Of a stretch of DNA of 64,000 bases, positions 1-8,393 are shown one piece after another. The DNA is from Chryseobacterium shigense (lineage in GTDB: Bacteria > Bacteroidota > Bacteroidia > Flavobacteriales > Weeksellaceae). The position numbers and the translations under genes are program-made. Numbering within the stretch: position 1 is the stretch's first letter; each line of letters begins with the position of its first letter. The notes beneath the pieces are model-generated. The model was not told the DNA's origin. It ran no database searches and saw only the letters and a program-made list of their open reading frames with translations. Location of the stretch: assembly GCF_014207845.1 (NCBI RefSeq), contig NZ_JACHLC010000001.1:806001-870000 (forward strand), written 5' to 3'.

Positions 1-28
1 CAAGATGGGATATTAAATATGTAAAACA

Positions 29-601
29 ATGAAAAATACAGCAGCCATATTATTTTTTTCCTTCTCCGTAATTGCTTATTCGCAGGTAAGAGTAGGAGCT
101 ACTAATTCGGTAGAAAGTGTTACCAGTGCTTCCGTTTTACTGGAATTCGGAACAGATAATGACAAAGGGATTATACTTCCTTACGTAGAAACTGTGCCAT
201 CCGGTGTAAATAATGCTAAAGGAGGAACGTTAATTTTTGATGTTTCTGCCAATGCGGAATACAAAGTAAAGGTAAAGAATGAAAATGCGGGATGGACAGA
301 CCTTAGTGTGCAATCCGGATATAATACAGCGATTGCAGGCAGTGTGAAAACTCCACAGGCTTCTCCATTAGCTGACCAGACCAGTGCAAAAGCTATAATT
401 GGAAATTCAGCCACGACAACAGATGGTGTTTTGGTTTTGGATTCACCAAACAAAGCAATGGTTTTACCAATTGTTTCCAATTATACCAACATCAAAAATC
501 CATCTCCCGGAATGATGGCTTTTCTTAAACATCCCAGTGATTCTGCAAAGCATCGTTTGATTGTTTTCAACGGACAGAAATGGACGTTCTGGAAACCGTA
601 A
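29..601 (+). CDS. Secreted protein with two repeated modules, function unknown
   Basis: The 190-residue product starts with a Sec signal peptide (about residues 1-19, ending AYSQ) followed by QVRVG, the usual mature start of small secreted Chryseobacterium proteins. Two similar modules follow, at about residues 35-92 and 132-188. Each runs hydrophobic-L-L-x-(E/D), then a (I/V)LP motif, a G-x-(L/M)-x-F strand and a final G-x-W. The same module begins the three secreted paralogs at 15.4-17.9 kb. I recognise no catalytic motif. It is probably an exported or surface protein; the role is unknown. A strong hairpin terminator follows the stop codon. Confidence 0.75.
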   Translation: MKNTAAILFFSFSVIAYSQVRVGATNSVESVTSASVLLEFGTDNDKGIILPYVETVPSGVNNAKGGTLIFDVSANAEYKVKVKNENAGWTDLSVQSGYNTAIAGSVKTPQASPLADQTSAKAIIGNSATTTDGVLVLDSPNKAMVLPIVSNYTNIKNPSPGMMAFLKHPSDSAKHRLIVFNGQKWTFWKP

Positions 602-630
602 AATTTATCTTCAACACTCATATTTATAGT

Positions 631-660
631 AACAGACCAATTATTTTGGTCTGTTTTTTT
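631..660 (+). terminator. Rho-independent terminator
   Basis: AACAGACCAA and TTGGTCTGTT form a perfect stem with a short loop, and a T tract follows. It lies about 30 nt after the stop of the secreted protein gene. Confidence 0.9.
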
Positions 661-900
661 TATAACAGAATACTGAGTGAGTAAATGAATTGCCCGTTTT
701 GATGTACACAATACTTCCGGGCAGAACTAATCAACCTCTGATTGTATCAAAATAATACTGAAATTTTCACCGAAATAGTATTTAATGTATTGATTATCAA
801 ATGTTTTTATGATGATAGTACTTCGATAGACCCCTGGTTTTTTCTGAATTTTAAATTATTGTTTTTCCTTTGACCTGTAACTAACATAATCTTTAAAACT

Positions 901-1338
901 TTGGACTTTAAAAACATTCATATCGGCTCACTTATCAGGCAGGAAATTAATGAAAAGGATATAGCAACTTCAAGGGTTTGTAACTTCATGAATTGTACGG
1001 AAAATGAAATTGAAGAAATGTTGGGCTTGAAGAGCCTTGACTCGGAAACCCTTTTAAAATGGTGCAAACTTTTAGAATATGATTTTTTTAGAATGTACAG
1101 CCACCATCTGATATTATATTCACCTGATTCAAGTTCATGCGGAGTGAAAAAAAATGCCGCCACTAAATCTTCTCTCCCGAATTTCCGTAAAAATATATAT
1201 ACAAAAGAAATCATCGATTTCATTCTTGAAATGATAGAATCCGGGGAAAAAACAAAGAGGCAGGTGATAGAACAGTACAGAATCCCTAAAACCACCTTAC
1301 ACAAATGGATAAACAAGTACAACAACTTAAAAAGCTGA
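901..1338 (+). CDS. Helix-turn-helix protein, transposase-like DNA-binding fold
   Basis: This 145-residue protein starts at TTG; no ATG fits the conserved N-terminus MDFKNIHIGSLI. The first about 75 residues look like a Cro/XRE-type helical domain (SLIRQEINEKDIA, then CTENEIEEMLGL). The C-terminal 45 residues contain a second HTH resembling the orfA/transposase fold (KRQVIEQYRIPKTTLHKWI). Proteins of this architecture recur in Chryseobacterium and are often labelled transposase, but no catalytic domain or inverted repeats are nearby, so I regard it as a regulator-like protein. Upstream TTCCTTTGACC at about 866-876 resembles a -7 box. Its 3' end overlaps the next gene by 34 nt. Confidence 0.7.
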   Translation: MDFKNIHIGSLIRQEINEKDIATSRVCNFMNCTENEIEEMLGLKSLDSETLLKWCKLLEYDFFRMYSHHLILYSPDSSSCGVKKNAATKSSLPNFRKNIYTKEIIDFILEMIESGEKTKRQVIEQYRIPKTTLHKWINKYNNLKS

Positions 1339-1616
1339 TTAATGAAAACCTTCACAGGTCTAAATCTCAAATTCTGAGTGTTTTTGGAAAGCCATCCAAA
1401 AAATCGGATTGTGAAATTTGGTTTTACAGAAAATTCTACATTAGTTTTTTTAATGATGAAATAGCTTTTTTATTTGAAGAAGATACAGTTGTGGATATTT
1501 GCATAACCCGGTATTTTCTTTGGAAAGAAGTGAAAAGCATTTATTATTTTGAAGGTAAAAATCCGGAGTATAAAGTGGTTTCATTATTAATTCCCGGCAG
1601 ATACAAAAGAACTTAG
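1305..1616 (+). CDS. Hypothetical protein overlapping the HTH gene
   Basis: The product is 103 residues with no signal peptide or membrane segment. It is rich in aromatic and charged residues. The segment QILSVFGKPSKKSDCEIWFY has the shape of the helix-turn-strand seen in SmpA/OmlA-like folds (a helix, a G-x-P turn, then a W/Y-rich strand), but the similarity is too weak to assign a family. The start at 1305 lies inside the upstream coding region in another frame, which suggests translational coupling. It could be expressed with the HTH gene; no function can be given. Confidence 0.5.
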   Translation: MDKQVQQLKKLINENLHRSKSQILSVFGKPSKKSDCEIWFYRKFYISFFNDEIAFLFEEDTVVDICITRYFLWKEVKSIYYFEGKNPEYKVVSLLIPGRYKRT

Positions 1617-2218
1617 ATCTTCCTTTGGTAAATCGTATTATTCTGTTTATAAGTTATATGGTTTTTTTAATAACTGTATATCAGTAAGATATACTAAAAT
1701 AGATACTGTATAGATATGCCTTTTTTGTTACTGATTATGCTATTTAGCTTTCTTTGCCATCTTAAAATACGATTAAGAAATTAAAAAACACCCGATAATA
1801 TTAATATGAAAAAATGGAATCTGTTATTTTCTCATCTGTCTCTTGAACATTGATTCACAAGTTGGTATTAATACAGGCAGATTATCTTTTTTGTAAAGAA
1901 ATCATCACGGGAGTTTTGAAAAAATAAACCGCCATTTATATGATAAAACGTAAAATAGGTAAACTGATAGCTCAAAGATAATCCAAAAGATAAATAGTAA
2001 CATGAACATAAAAATATTGTATGATTTTAAAATAAGTTATAAAAGGATCTGCTTTCCGGCAGAATAGAAATATTGAGTGTGTGTTGCACTTCAATAAAAT
2101 TAAAATATTTCTAAATAATTAAGAAATATATTTTATTAATTAGGTTTTTTTAATAATATGATTAATTAATTTAGTTTTTAATAGCTTTATTGTTGATTGT
2201 AAGCCATGTGTGAAATTT
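1617..2218. other. AT-rich intergenic region
   Basis: Apart from the gene remnant at 1806-1896 I see no complete gene, RNA-like hairpin or repeat here. The sequence is very AT-rich, and the last 150 nt are presumably the promoter region of the TPR/LuxR-type regulator. Confidence 0.6.
1806..1896 (+). pseudogene. Remnant of the 5' end of a secreted-protein gene
   Basis: An ATG opens a signal-peptide-like frame, MKKWNLLFSHLSLEH, which stops at 1853. A second frame then gives LNIDSQVGINTGRLSFL before another stop. NIDSQVGINT is a near-perfect example of the signal cleavage site and mature start of secreted Chryseobacterium proteins. A shift of frame near 1840-1847 would rejoin the two parts. I infer a decayed start of a secreted protein whose body has been deleted. 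Confidence 0.4.
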
Positions 2219-3655
2219 ATGTATTCAAGGAAATTATTAGTCATAGTTACAGTATTATTCTTAGGGTTTTGTTTTGGGCAGAACACGAAAAAAGAGCTTG
2301 ATTCCCTATTTGTAAATAATGTCTCCCGTCTTTTCAATGACGGCAAACTGAAAGAATCACTTGCTTTGTGCGAAAAACTGATTGAAGGGTATGAAAAGAT
2401 AGATGAAAAAAAAGAAGTGGTAAAAGTATATGTTTTTGCAGCTAATATTAATACCAATCTTTTTGAAATAAAGGAAAGCTTAAAATATCTGGATATAGCT
2501 CTCATAAAAAACAGCGATTTGAATAACCCGGCCATTGAAGCAAGAATATATGCAGAATTGGGACGCAATTATAAAATACTAGGCTTCCGGGATAAAGCCA
2601 TTGAAAATTATAATCAGGGCTTAAGTATCGCGAAAACACTTCCTGTTCAGAATGTAAAAAGCATTCTCAAATATATTTACAGTGCCAGAGGAGTTATTTA
2701 TGAAGAGGAAAATAACATCAAAGCTTTTGAAGGAGATCTGTACAGAGCCCATAAATTGGCACCTGATGTTTACACTTCCGCAAGACTTGCGAAGTTTTTT
2801 ATTTCTTACAAAAAGAATTTGGATTCTGCGAAATATTATTTGGATTTCGGTAAGAAACTGTATCGTAAAAATATTACTCCATTATTTCAATACTCTGTTC
2901 TTCAGAGAAATTATGGGCGTTATTTCTTTGAATTACAAGACTATACTAAAGCAATTGCTTTATATGAAGAGTCCCTTTCCATATCCAGAAAGCTCAATAA
3001 ACCCCAGGATATTAAAGATACCCATAAATTGTTGTTTGATGCCTATAAAGCAATGCAGAATGAAAAAAAAGCAGTTGAAAATATTGAGATTTATACAAGA
3101 ATAAATGATAGCCTGGTAAATGAAACCCGAAGAGTCCAGGGAATTCCGGTAGAAAGGTTTATCAAAGAAAAAGAAGTTCATACCGAAAAATCCAAAAACA
3201 GATTCTACGTAATAATAGGTGCAATCATAGCATTGTTTTTAGCGGTATATATTTTCACCAGGAAAAAATACAATTCCAGAAGAAAAGAAAGTGACAACCT
3301 GATCAATATAAAAGAAGAAGAAAACCAGCAGCTTCAACAGAAGGTAAACGAATCATTTGATGATATTATTCAGCTTGCAAAAAATAACAGCCCCGAATTT
3401 TTCACCCGCTTTCAGGAAGTATATCCCGAGGTAATCAGTGAACTGCTAAAAATCAATTCTAAGCTGAGAGTATCGGAGCTTACGCTTTGCGCTTTTATTT
3501 ATCTTGGGTTTAACACAAAAGATATTGCAGCATTTACGTTCAGGACAATAAGCACGGTGCGCAACCGTAAACATAACCTCAGAACCAAACTCAATATTCC
3601 CATCGAAGAAAGTACAGAACTATGGTTTAAAAATATCAGCAATAAACTATACTAA
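2219..3655 (+). CDS. TPR sensor with C-terminal LuxR-like HTH
   Basis: I chose the ATG at 2219 (MYSRKLLVIV) over the upstream GTG because it starts the signal peptide directly (cleavage near CFGQ). The mature part, about residues 25-330, is a run of TPR helices (for example LARFF-type pairs and DYTKAIALYEESLSI). A single membrane segment (FYVIIGAIIALFLAVYIF) lies near residue 335, followed by a coiled stretch. The last about 65 residues are a LuxR/SpoIIIC-type HTH (LRVSELTLCAFIYLGFNTKD, then TISTVRNRKHNLRTKL). The TPRs thus lie outside the inner membrane and the DNA-binding domain in the cytoplasm. This is the common one-component Bacteroidota layout. It converges on the two double-glycine peptide genes, which are on the other strand. 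Confidence 0.85.
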   Translation: MYSRKLLVIVTVLFLGFCFGQNTKKELDSLFVNNVSRLFNDGKLKESLALCEKLIEGYEKIDEKKEVVKVYVFAANINTNLFEIKESLKYLDIALIKNSDLNNPAIEARIYAELGRNYKILGFRDKAIENYNQGLSIAKTLPVQNVKSILKYIYSARGVIYEEENNIKAFEGDLYRAHKLAPDVYTSARLAKFFISYKKNLDSAKYYLDFGKKLYRKNITPLFQYSVLQRNYGRYFFELQDYTKAIALYEESLSISRKLNKPQDIKDTHKLLFDAYKAMQNEKKAVENIEIYTRINDSLVNETRRVQGIPVERFIKEKEVHTEKSKNRFYVIIGAIIALFLAVYIFTRKKYNSRRKESDNLINIKEEENQQLQQKVNESFDDIIQLAKNNSPEFFTRFQEVYPEVISELLKINSKLRVSELTLCAFIYLGFNTKDIAAFTFRTISTVRNRKHNLRTKLNIPIEESTELWFKNISNKLY

Positions 3656-3817
3656 GGATAATAGCAGCGGTGCTTCTGCTGTAATAGTTATTCTTACAAT
3701 TATTATCGTTTTTTTCAGTTTTTAGCAGGGAAGGAGTGATATGATACCTTGTAATTGATAAAGTGCAGTAATACATAGCATTATGAGGGAAGGCTCAAAT
3801 TTCTCACTTTCCGCAAA

Positions 3818-3848
3818 AATCCCTTAGAATCTTTGATTCTAAGGGATT
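3818..3848 (-). terminator. Terminator of the small-peptide genes
   Basis: AATCCCTTAGAATC pairs perfectly with GATTCTAAGGGATT around a three-base loop. On the minus strand the stem is followed by TTTTTGCGG. It therefore ends the minus-strand transcript of the two double-glycine peptides, and could also stop readthrough from the plus-strand regulator. Confidence 0.8.
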
Positions 3849-3877
3849 CCATTTCTGAATAATAATGTATTTAATTT

Positions 3878-4024
3878 CTAACTTAATATATCACACGGTG
3901 CCACGCAGATTATCCAGGGGCATCTTTTTATTCCCGGAGGAGGGCAGCATGCTTCAGAACAGCTCAGTGCTCCGCCATTAATACTCTTCAACTGATCTCT
4001 TGAAATTTTTTTAGAATTTTTCAT
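3878..4024 (-). CDS. Double-glycine leader peptide, bacteriocin-like, Cys-rich core
   Basis: A 48-residue ORF, found by reading the minus strand. It opens with MKNSKKISRDQLKSINGG, the leader typical of Bacteroidota bacteriocin-like peptides that end in a Gly-Gly site for peptidase-containing ABC exporters. The 30-residue core after GG has six cysteines (positions 22, 26, 27, 35, 40, 44) and a PPP turn, so it may be disulfide-bonded or modified. It lies 28 nt after a second peptide gene of the same type, and a terminator follows. No modification enzyme or exporter is adjacent; those would have to be elsewhere. Activity as a bacteriocin is inference. Confidence 0.75.
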   Translation of the reverse strand: MKNSKKISRDQLKSINGGALSCSEACCPPPGIKRCPWIICVAPCDILS

Positions 4025-4052
4025 AATAAAGTAATTTGGTTAGGTTTGAAGT

Positions 4053-4196
4053 TTAGGGTTGGTTTCCACCGCCACACCCGTCGTATGCTCTGCATTGCCA
4101 TTTCCCATTGATCAGGCAAAGCTGCCCGCCTGTACAGTTAATACCGCCTTTAATGGCTTTCATTTCCTGTCTGTTGATTTTCTTTAAATTTTTCAT
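4053..4196 (-). CDS. Double-glycine leader peptide, bacteriocin-like
   Basis: A 47-residue minus-strand ORF. The leader MKNLKKINRQEMKAIKGG is a clear paralog of the leader of the downstream peptide (MKNxKKIxRxxxKxIxGG), while the core is different: glycine-rich with three cysteines (residues 21, 27, 35) and a final GCGGGNQP. Conserved leader with divergent core is the usual pattern for secreted peptide precursors. Both genes read toward 3.8 kb and probably form one transcript. Confidence 0.72.
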   Translation of the reverse strand: MKNLKKINRQEMKAIKGGINCTGGQLCLINGKWQCRAYDGCGGGNQP

Positions 4197-4362
4197 AATA
4201 ATTGAGTTTAGTTCTATTCGAAATTAATCAATTTTTACCAATTGAAGTGAAATTATTCTAAAAAACGTTTATTTTAAATGAATTTATTAAGGTTTAAATG
4301 GTTCTTTTCTCAGCATCAATGCACTTCTTTTTTCTTCCCTGAATACTTTCAATAACAGTTTC

Positions 4363-6210
4363 TTATCCTATTTCTTTAATATAATTCACAAGATCCTTTT
4401 CGGCATCCAGATCAAATTTTTGCTTGAGGCGGTATTTTGTCATTCGTACACTTTTGGGTTCAACATTCAGTAAGCCTGCAATTGTTTTGGTATCCATTCC
4501 AAGATAGAGATAGGCGCAATACTTAAGATCCAAAGTGGTTAGCTTTTGTTTTGCATGTTTGTTCAGATTGCCGAAAAAATCGGGATGCATTTCCTGGATA
4601 TGGAATTTTGCTTTCTCAAAATCATTGTCATTCAGGGTTTCTTCCCGGATGATCTGCTGTATGTTGACAGGTTCCTGATTGGATAATTTCTCTTTAAGCT
4701 GCTGCAATACATCATTTTTGTGTTGCAGATGAAGCTGATTGGCCATTACTTCATTCTGCAGTTTTTGTTGCTGAAGGGCCAGCAATTCCTGTTCTGCTTT
4801 TAAGCGTGCCTGCTCTTCCTTTTCATATTTTATCTGTATAGCGGCTTCATTTTTCTCGGCAGTAAGCTGCTTCTCTCTGGCCAGAGAATACCTGAGATTG
4901 AAATGGTAGGAACGGAACATAAAAACGGCACCAAGCCCGCCAATAGTTATCAAGGCTATTAAAAGATATTTCTGTTTTTTCTGGCCGGAAGCTTTTTCCT
5001 GTAAAGATTCTATTTCCCGTTCTTTTTTACTCAGTTCAAACTGGGCTTCCAGTCTTTTGGTGACCGCTGCCGATTGTTCGTCAAAAAGCAGGCTGTTATA
5101 TTCCGTTATTTTCTGCTGGTAAGTGAGTGCTTTTTCATAATCTCCCTTCTTTGTACTGAGCTTCACTAAAGATGTAAGTACATTGATAAGTGTATGATAA
5201 TAAGGTTTTTTTCTTTGTGCTATCTGGTCATAAGCTATGGTAAGATATTTTTCAGCGGCCGGGAGATTGTTTTCTCTCATGCTTAGTTCACTCAGCATGC
5301 CATAGCTGTTGGAAATCACTACATCATTTCCCGAAGGGGTGGCCCGCAGTGCTTCTTTTATATTGTCGCGCATTTTCTGCTTAATAACAGGATCATCGGC
5401 ATTATAATATTTAAGGTAATAACTCGCTTTGTTATTCAGGCAATGGGAATAGGTATTATTCATAACCTGTCCCGGATACCGGTGAAACAGCTCAATAGCT
5501 TTGTCCAATGGCTGCATGATGCTGTCCAGGTATTTTTTCTGTTTTGTTTTTTCATAACGGAAAGTATACACAACAGATATAGCCGAATAGACATTGGCAA
5601 GCATATTTTTATTGGAAGATTTTTGTGCATATGTTAATGCTTTATGGATATATTCCATTGATTTGTGCTCATCATTCCATTCAGTATAAATGCCATATAG
5701 AAAATAATAGATGCGGGCTGTAAGCAGGGGTTCTTTTTCCGGATCAGGAATGTTTGTAAGGGCAAGATTAAGATACTTTAAGGTAGCTTCATTGTCAAAA
5801 AGAGTACTTCTTAGCATAGCTGCAGCGTAGTTTGCATAAGCAAGCGCTAAAGGATTGTCCTGTTTCTTCGCCGAAATACTGGCCTTATCAATATATTCTT
5901 TGGCTTGATCAAATTTTTCAGTATTCGTATAAATGTTTGACAGTATCCAATACGCTTTTACAGTCCCCAGATTGTCTGCTGAAATCTTTTTACTGTTCCT
6001 GAGGCTGAGTTCGGCCATTTGTATAGCTTCAGGATAACGTTCGGCGGCGCGGTACCAGTCTGCCAATTGCTGCTGGACAGTGATTGCCTGTTCAGTTGCA
6101 GGATGGGTATTCAAAATATGCTGCAAACTGTCGGCAAAATTCTGCTGTGCCTGAATACTAACTGAAAAAAGAATGAAAAAGAGGAGTTGAGGGAATTTTT
6201 TCATATTCAA
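4363..6210 (-). CDS. TPR sensor with coiled coil and C-terminal LuxR-like HTH
   Basis: The product has 615 residues, with a signal peptide (KKFPQLLFFILFSVSIQAQQ). A tandem TPR domain covers about residues 30-390 (for example AERYPEAIQMAELSLRNSKK). A membrane segment (YLLIALITIGGLGAVFMF) follows, then a long Gln/Glu-rich coiled coil of about 75 residues. The C-terminal HTH (LTTLDLKYCAYLYLGMDTKT, then EPKSVRMTKYRLKQKF) resembles the one in the regulator at 2.2 kb. It is a second one-component TPR regulator. Both ATG codons of MNMKK are possible starts. It lies upstream of the two double-glycine peptides on the same strand, so regulation of, or cotranscription with, them is possible but not shown. 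Confidence 0.85.
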   Translation of the reverse strand: MNMKKFPQLLFFILFSVSIQAQQNFADSLQHILNTHPATEQAITVQQQLADWYRAAERYPEAIQMAELSLRNSKKISADNLGTVKAYWILSNIYTNTEKFDQAKEYIDKASISAKKQDNPLALAYANYAAAMLRSTLFDNEATLKYLNLALTNIPDPEKEPLLTARIYYFLYGIYTEWNDEHKSMEYIHKALTYAQKSSNKNMLANVYSAISVVYTFRYEKTKQKKYLDSIMQPLDKAIELFHRYPGQVMNNTYSHCLNNKASYYLKYYNADDPVIKQKMRDNIKEALRATPSGNDVVISNSYGMLSELSMRENNLPAAEKYLTIAYDQIAQRKKPYYHTLINVLTSLVKLSTKKGDYEKALTYQQKITEYNSLLFDEQSAAVTKRLEAQFELSKKEREIESLQEKASGQKKQKYLLIALITIGGLGAVFMFRSYHFNLRYSLAREKQLTAEKNEAAIQIKYEKEEQARLKAEQELLALQQQKLQNEVMANQLHLQHKNDVLQQLKEKLSNQEPVNIQQIIREETLNDNDFEKAKFHIQEMHPDFFGNLNKHAKQKLTTLDLKYCAYLYLGMDTKTIAGLLNVEPKSVRMTKYRLKQKFDLDAEKDLVNYIKEIG

Positions 6211-6441
6211 ATGTACAGAAATCTGTAGTCATTAAAAACAAGAGGTAAAAATTTCTGCTATAATGATTTATTTGTATTGATTTGATTTATAATGGATTGT
6301 ATTTTATTGTAGACATTCTGTAGTATCCAGGTTTTGTCATTGTAAGAATTTTGTAGTTGTAAAAGAATAGGATTATGGATTATAGCAGAGCATTTTTGTC
6401 CTGTAAAACTTTCACACAATTCTAATCCTAAAACTTTTATT

Positions 6442-6765
6442 ATGAACAACAAAACTCTTTCAATTGTATCCTACATCACCCTTATCGGATGGCTGGTTGC
6501 TTATATCAGTGGAAAAGACAATGTAGACAGTCTTCTAAAATATCATTTGAAACAGTCACTCGGGTTGCTTGTTACAAGTATCGTTTTCAATATTGTACTG
6601 GGTATTCTGATAAGCATTATGCCTTCTTTATCCCTATTAAGCCTTATTGGGTTTGTTTTTCTTGCCTTGCTGGTTATTGGTATCATCAATGCTGCTAATG
6701 AAGTGCAGAAACCATTACCGATAATCGGGAAAATGTTTGAAGACAAATTTTCTTTTATCAGATAG
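6442..6765 (+). CDS. DUF4870 family membrane protein
   Basis: A 107-residue protein with three hydrophobic segments and the DUF4870/Tic20-like pattern: LSIVSYITLIGWLVAYISG, then LLKYHLKQSLGLL, and a final NAANEVQKPLPIIGKMF. The H-x-x-Q/K-S motif after the first membrane segment and the short C-terminal PLPxIG motif are typical. It is the first gene of a plus-strand run of small membrane proteins. The function of DUF4870 is unknown. Confidence 0.85.
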   Translation: MNNKTLSIVSYITLIGWLVAYISGKDNVDSLLKYHLKQSLGLLVTSIVFNIVLGILISIMPSLSLLSLIGFVFLALLVIGIINAANEVQKPLPIIGKMFEDKFSFIR

Positions 6766-6792
6766 CAGGAGTATAAATTTAAAACCGGAAAA

Positions 6793-6969
6793 ATGAAAAA
6801 AGTAATTGGAATAATTCTTATTGTCATCGGAGCCTGTCTGGCTTTTATTATGAAAATGGGCCCTGCCGAAGAAACCGTGTGGATGTTTACTTATGGTATA
6901 TGGCCGGTGATCATTGCTGCTCTTATTTTACTGATAACAGGCCTGTCATTATATAACAGAAACAGATAA
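6793..6969 (+). CDS. Small two-helix membrane protein
   Basis: A 58-residue ORF starts 27 nt after the DUF4870 gene. It has two membrane segments (KKVIGIILIVIGACLAFIM and YGIWPVIIAALILLITGLSL) joined by a short loop, in the manner of the LiaI/LiaF-type TM hairpin (GIWPVII...ITGLSL). It sits in line with its neighbours with only short gaps, so it is likely to be part of the operon. Confidence 0.65.
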   Translation: MKKVIGIILIVIGACLAFIMKMGPAEETVWMFTYGIWPVIIAALILLITGLSLYNRNR

Positions 6970-6983
6970 ATTATAATACATTA

Positions 6984-7448
6984 ATGATGAATGAATATAA
7001 ATACTACCAGGAAGTAAGCTCCGGGGTTTACAAAAGAGCAGACCGGAAATTACAGTATCTCTTATCTGCATTTATTCTGTTTGCCGTAGGAGGATTCTTT
7101 TTTATTAAATGGCCCGGTATTGAAGGATATATAGTAACCGTTATTACCACTGCATTCGGGCTTGGGTTGCTTAACAGAATGTTCAATAGCCTGCATATTG
7201 ATGTCAACAGTAAGATCTTGATCCAAAAATCCGGTTTACTGGCCGGAACACGAACTATTTCTTTTGCAGATGTCCAAAACCTGAATATTAACAACAGCAT
7301 TTATGTTTTGATATTGATATCGTCTGCGCTGGCTTTAACGGAAAAAAATGGTAAACGTGAACAAATCCTTTTAGGACAAAGCTTTATGAACAGCAAACAT
7401 ATGGAACAGCTTCTGCTGGAAACAGAAAAAATTACAGAAATACAATGA
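6984..7448 (+). CDS. Membrane protein with PH-like cytosolic domain, paralog 1
   Basis: 154 residues. Two membrane segments lie at about 27-62, followed by a beta-rich tail containing the strand pair NSKILIQKSGLLAGTRTISF, an ISFADVQNL motif and a C-terminal helix (MEQLLLETEKITE). This order (TM hairpin, strand carrying an aspartate motif, C-terminal amphipathic helix) resembles bacterial PH domains such as DUF304. Its stop overlaps the next start as ATGA. The function is unknown. Confidence 0.7.
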   Translation: MMNEYKYYQEVSSGVYKRADRKLQYLLSAFILFAVGGFFFIKWPGIEGYIVTVITTAFGLGLLNRMFNSLHIDVNSKILIQKSGLLAGTRTISFADVQNLNINNSIYVLILISSALALTEKNGKREQILLGQSFMNSKHMEQLLLETEKITEIQ

Positions 7449-7933
7449 AAGATCAGATGATGCACTGGATGGGCAGCGATTTGGTACTGACTCCCAACCG
7501 TATTTATCGCAAAATAGGCAACCGTATTCTTATCGTTGCATTGCTGTTTCTGATCCTGGGATTATTCCTGTTTATCCGGTTGCACGATTTCTGGCAGATG
7601 CCCTTAGCCATCGCATTTTGCCTGGGACTACCCACGTTCATACATAAGATTGCTGTTGTACAGCAAAAGGTTATTATTCCTCCAGGGAAAGATGGTCAGA
7701 TTGTCTTTTGTATAGGAAACCTTTATCAGTGTAATGTTGTACGGAAAAATGAAGCTGTTATTGTCCGCAATACACTCAATGGCAGGGCTTTTTATGCTGT
7801 TGCAGATCAACAGAACCGCTATGGGAAATCTTACCAGATCAGTCCTTTCCTGAACAGGCGGAAAAGAGCTGTTCAGTTTGAAGAAGAGGTATTTCCGGTG
7901 ATTCGTAAACAATTAGAAATCTGGCATTCATGA
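7445..7933 (+). CDS. Membrane protein with PH-like domain, paralog 2
   Basis: 162 residues. The N-terminus is polar and is followed by a TM hairpin (ILIVALLFLILGLFLFI and MPLAIAFCLGLPTFI). The tail carries the motif YAVADQQ, then KSYQISPFLNRRKRAVQFEE. A closely similar motif (YYAIGIKKKQFLKSYKISP) is in the protein at 8842, so the two are paralogs. ATGA overlaps join it to both neighbours, consistent with translational coupling. Confidence 0.7.
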   Translation: MKDQMMHWMGSDLVLTPNRIYRKIGNRILIVALLFLILGLFLFIRLHDFWQMPLAIAFCLGLPTFIHKIAVVQQKVIIPPGKDGQIVFCIGNLYQCNVVRKNEAVIVRNTLNGRAFYAVADQQNRYGKSYQISPFLNRRKRAVQFEEEVFPVIRKQLEIWHS

Positions 7934-8391
7934 AAACATTTCAATATCTTATTCCGGAAGGTGAAACCTATAAAATAAAACAGTTCTTTTCCTTTCATCA
8001 TCTTATACTTTGTATGTGGTTTCTTATAGGAATTGCCGTTCTTACATACAGCGACTATATCAAAACAGGAATAGCCATCATAGTTATTTCCTCTCTAATC
8101 ATTGTTCTACTGCTTTTGAAACCTTCAAAAATAAGAGTTTACCCTTACGGTAAGATCCTTAAAGTAGATGTACCAGGGAGAGGGCGGTATCAGGACACGT
8201 TTGATTTCAATCAGATATTGGGATTTGAGCTGGAAGCATTAAGTTTTGCCAGGATTCCACTGGGTGCCTATTTATATGTAAAAGCTACGGATAATACAGG
8301 GAAGGAAACGAAGCATTTCCTAGGAAGCTCTTTTGGGAAAAAGAAAATGCAGGAACTTTCCAATGAACTCGATCAGATTTTTAAGCAATAA
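7930..8391 (+). CDS. Membrane protein with PH-like domain, paralog 3
   Basis: 153 residues. Two membrane segments at about 25-66 precede a beta-rich part: KIRVYPYGKILKVDVPG, a FDFNQILGFELEA motif at the place where paralog 1 has SFADVQNL, and a C-terminal helix (MQELSNELDQIFKQ). It overlaps the upstream gene by 4 nt, and the next gene starts 2 nt after its stop. Confidence 0.68.
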   Translation: MKTFQYLIPEGETYKIKQFFSFHHLILCMWFLIGIAVLTYSDYIKTGIAIIVISSLIIVLLLLKPSKIRVYPYGKILKVDVPGRGRYQDTFDFNQILGFELEALSFARIPLGAYLYVKATDNTGKETKHFLGSSFGKKKMQELSNELDQIFKQ

Positions 8392-8393
8392 AA

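Noticed and set aside
901..1338. Insertion sequence transposase
   Set aside because: The HTH resembles transposase orfA, but no catalytic orfB, inverted repeats or target duplication are visible.
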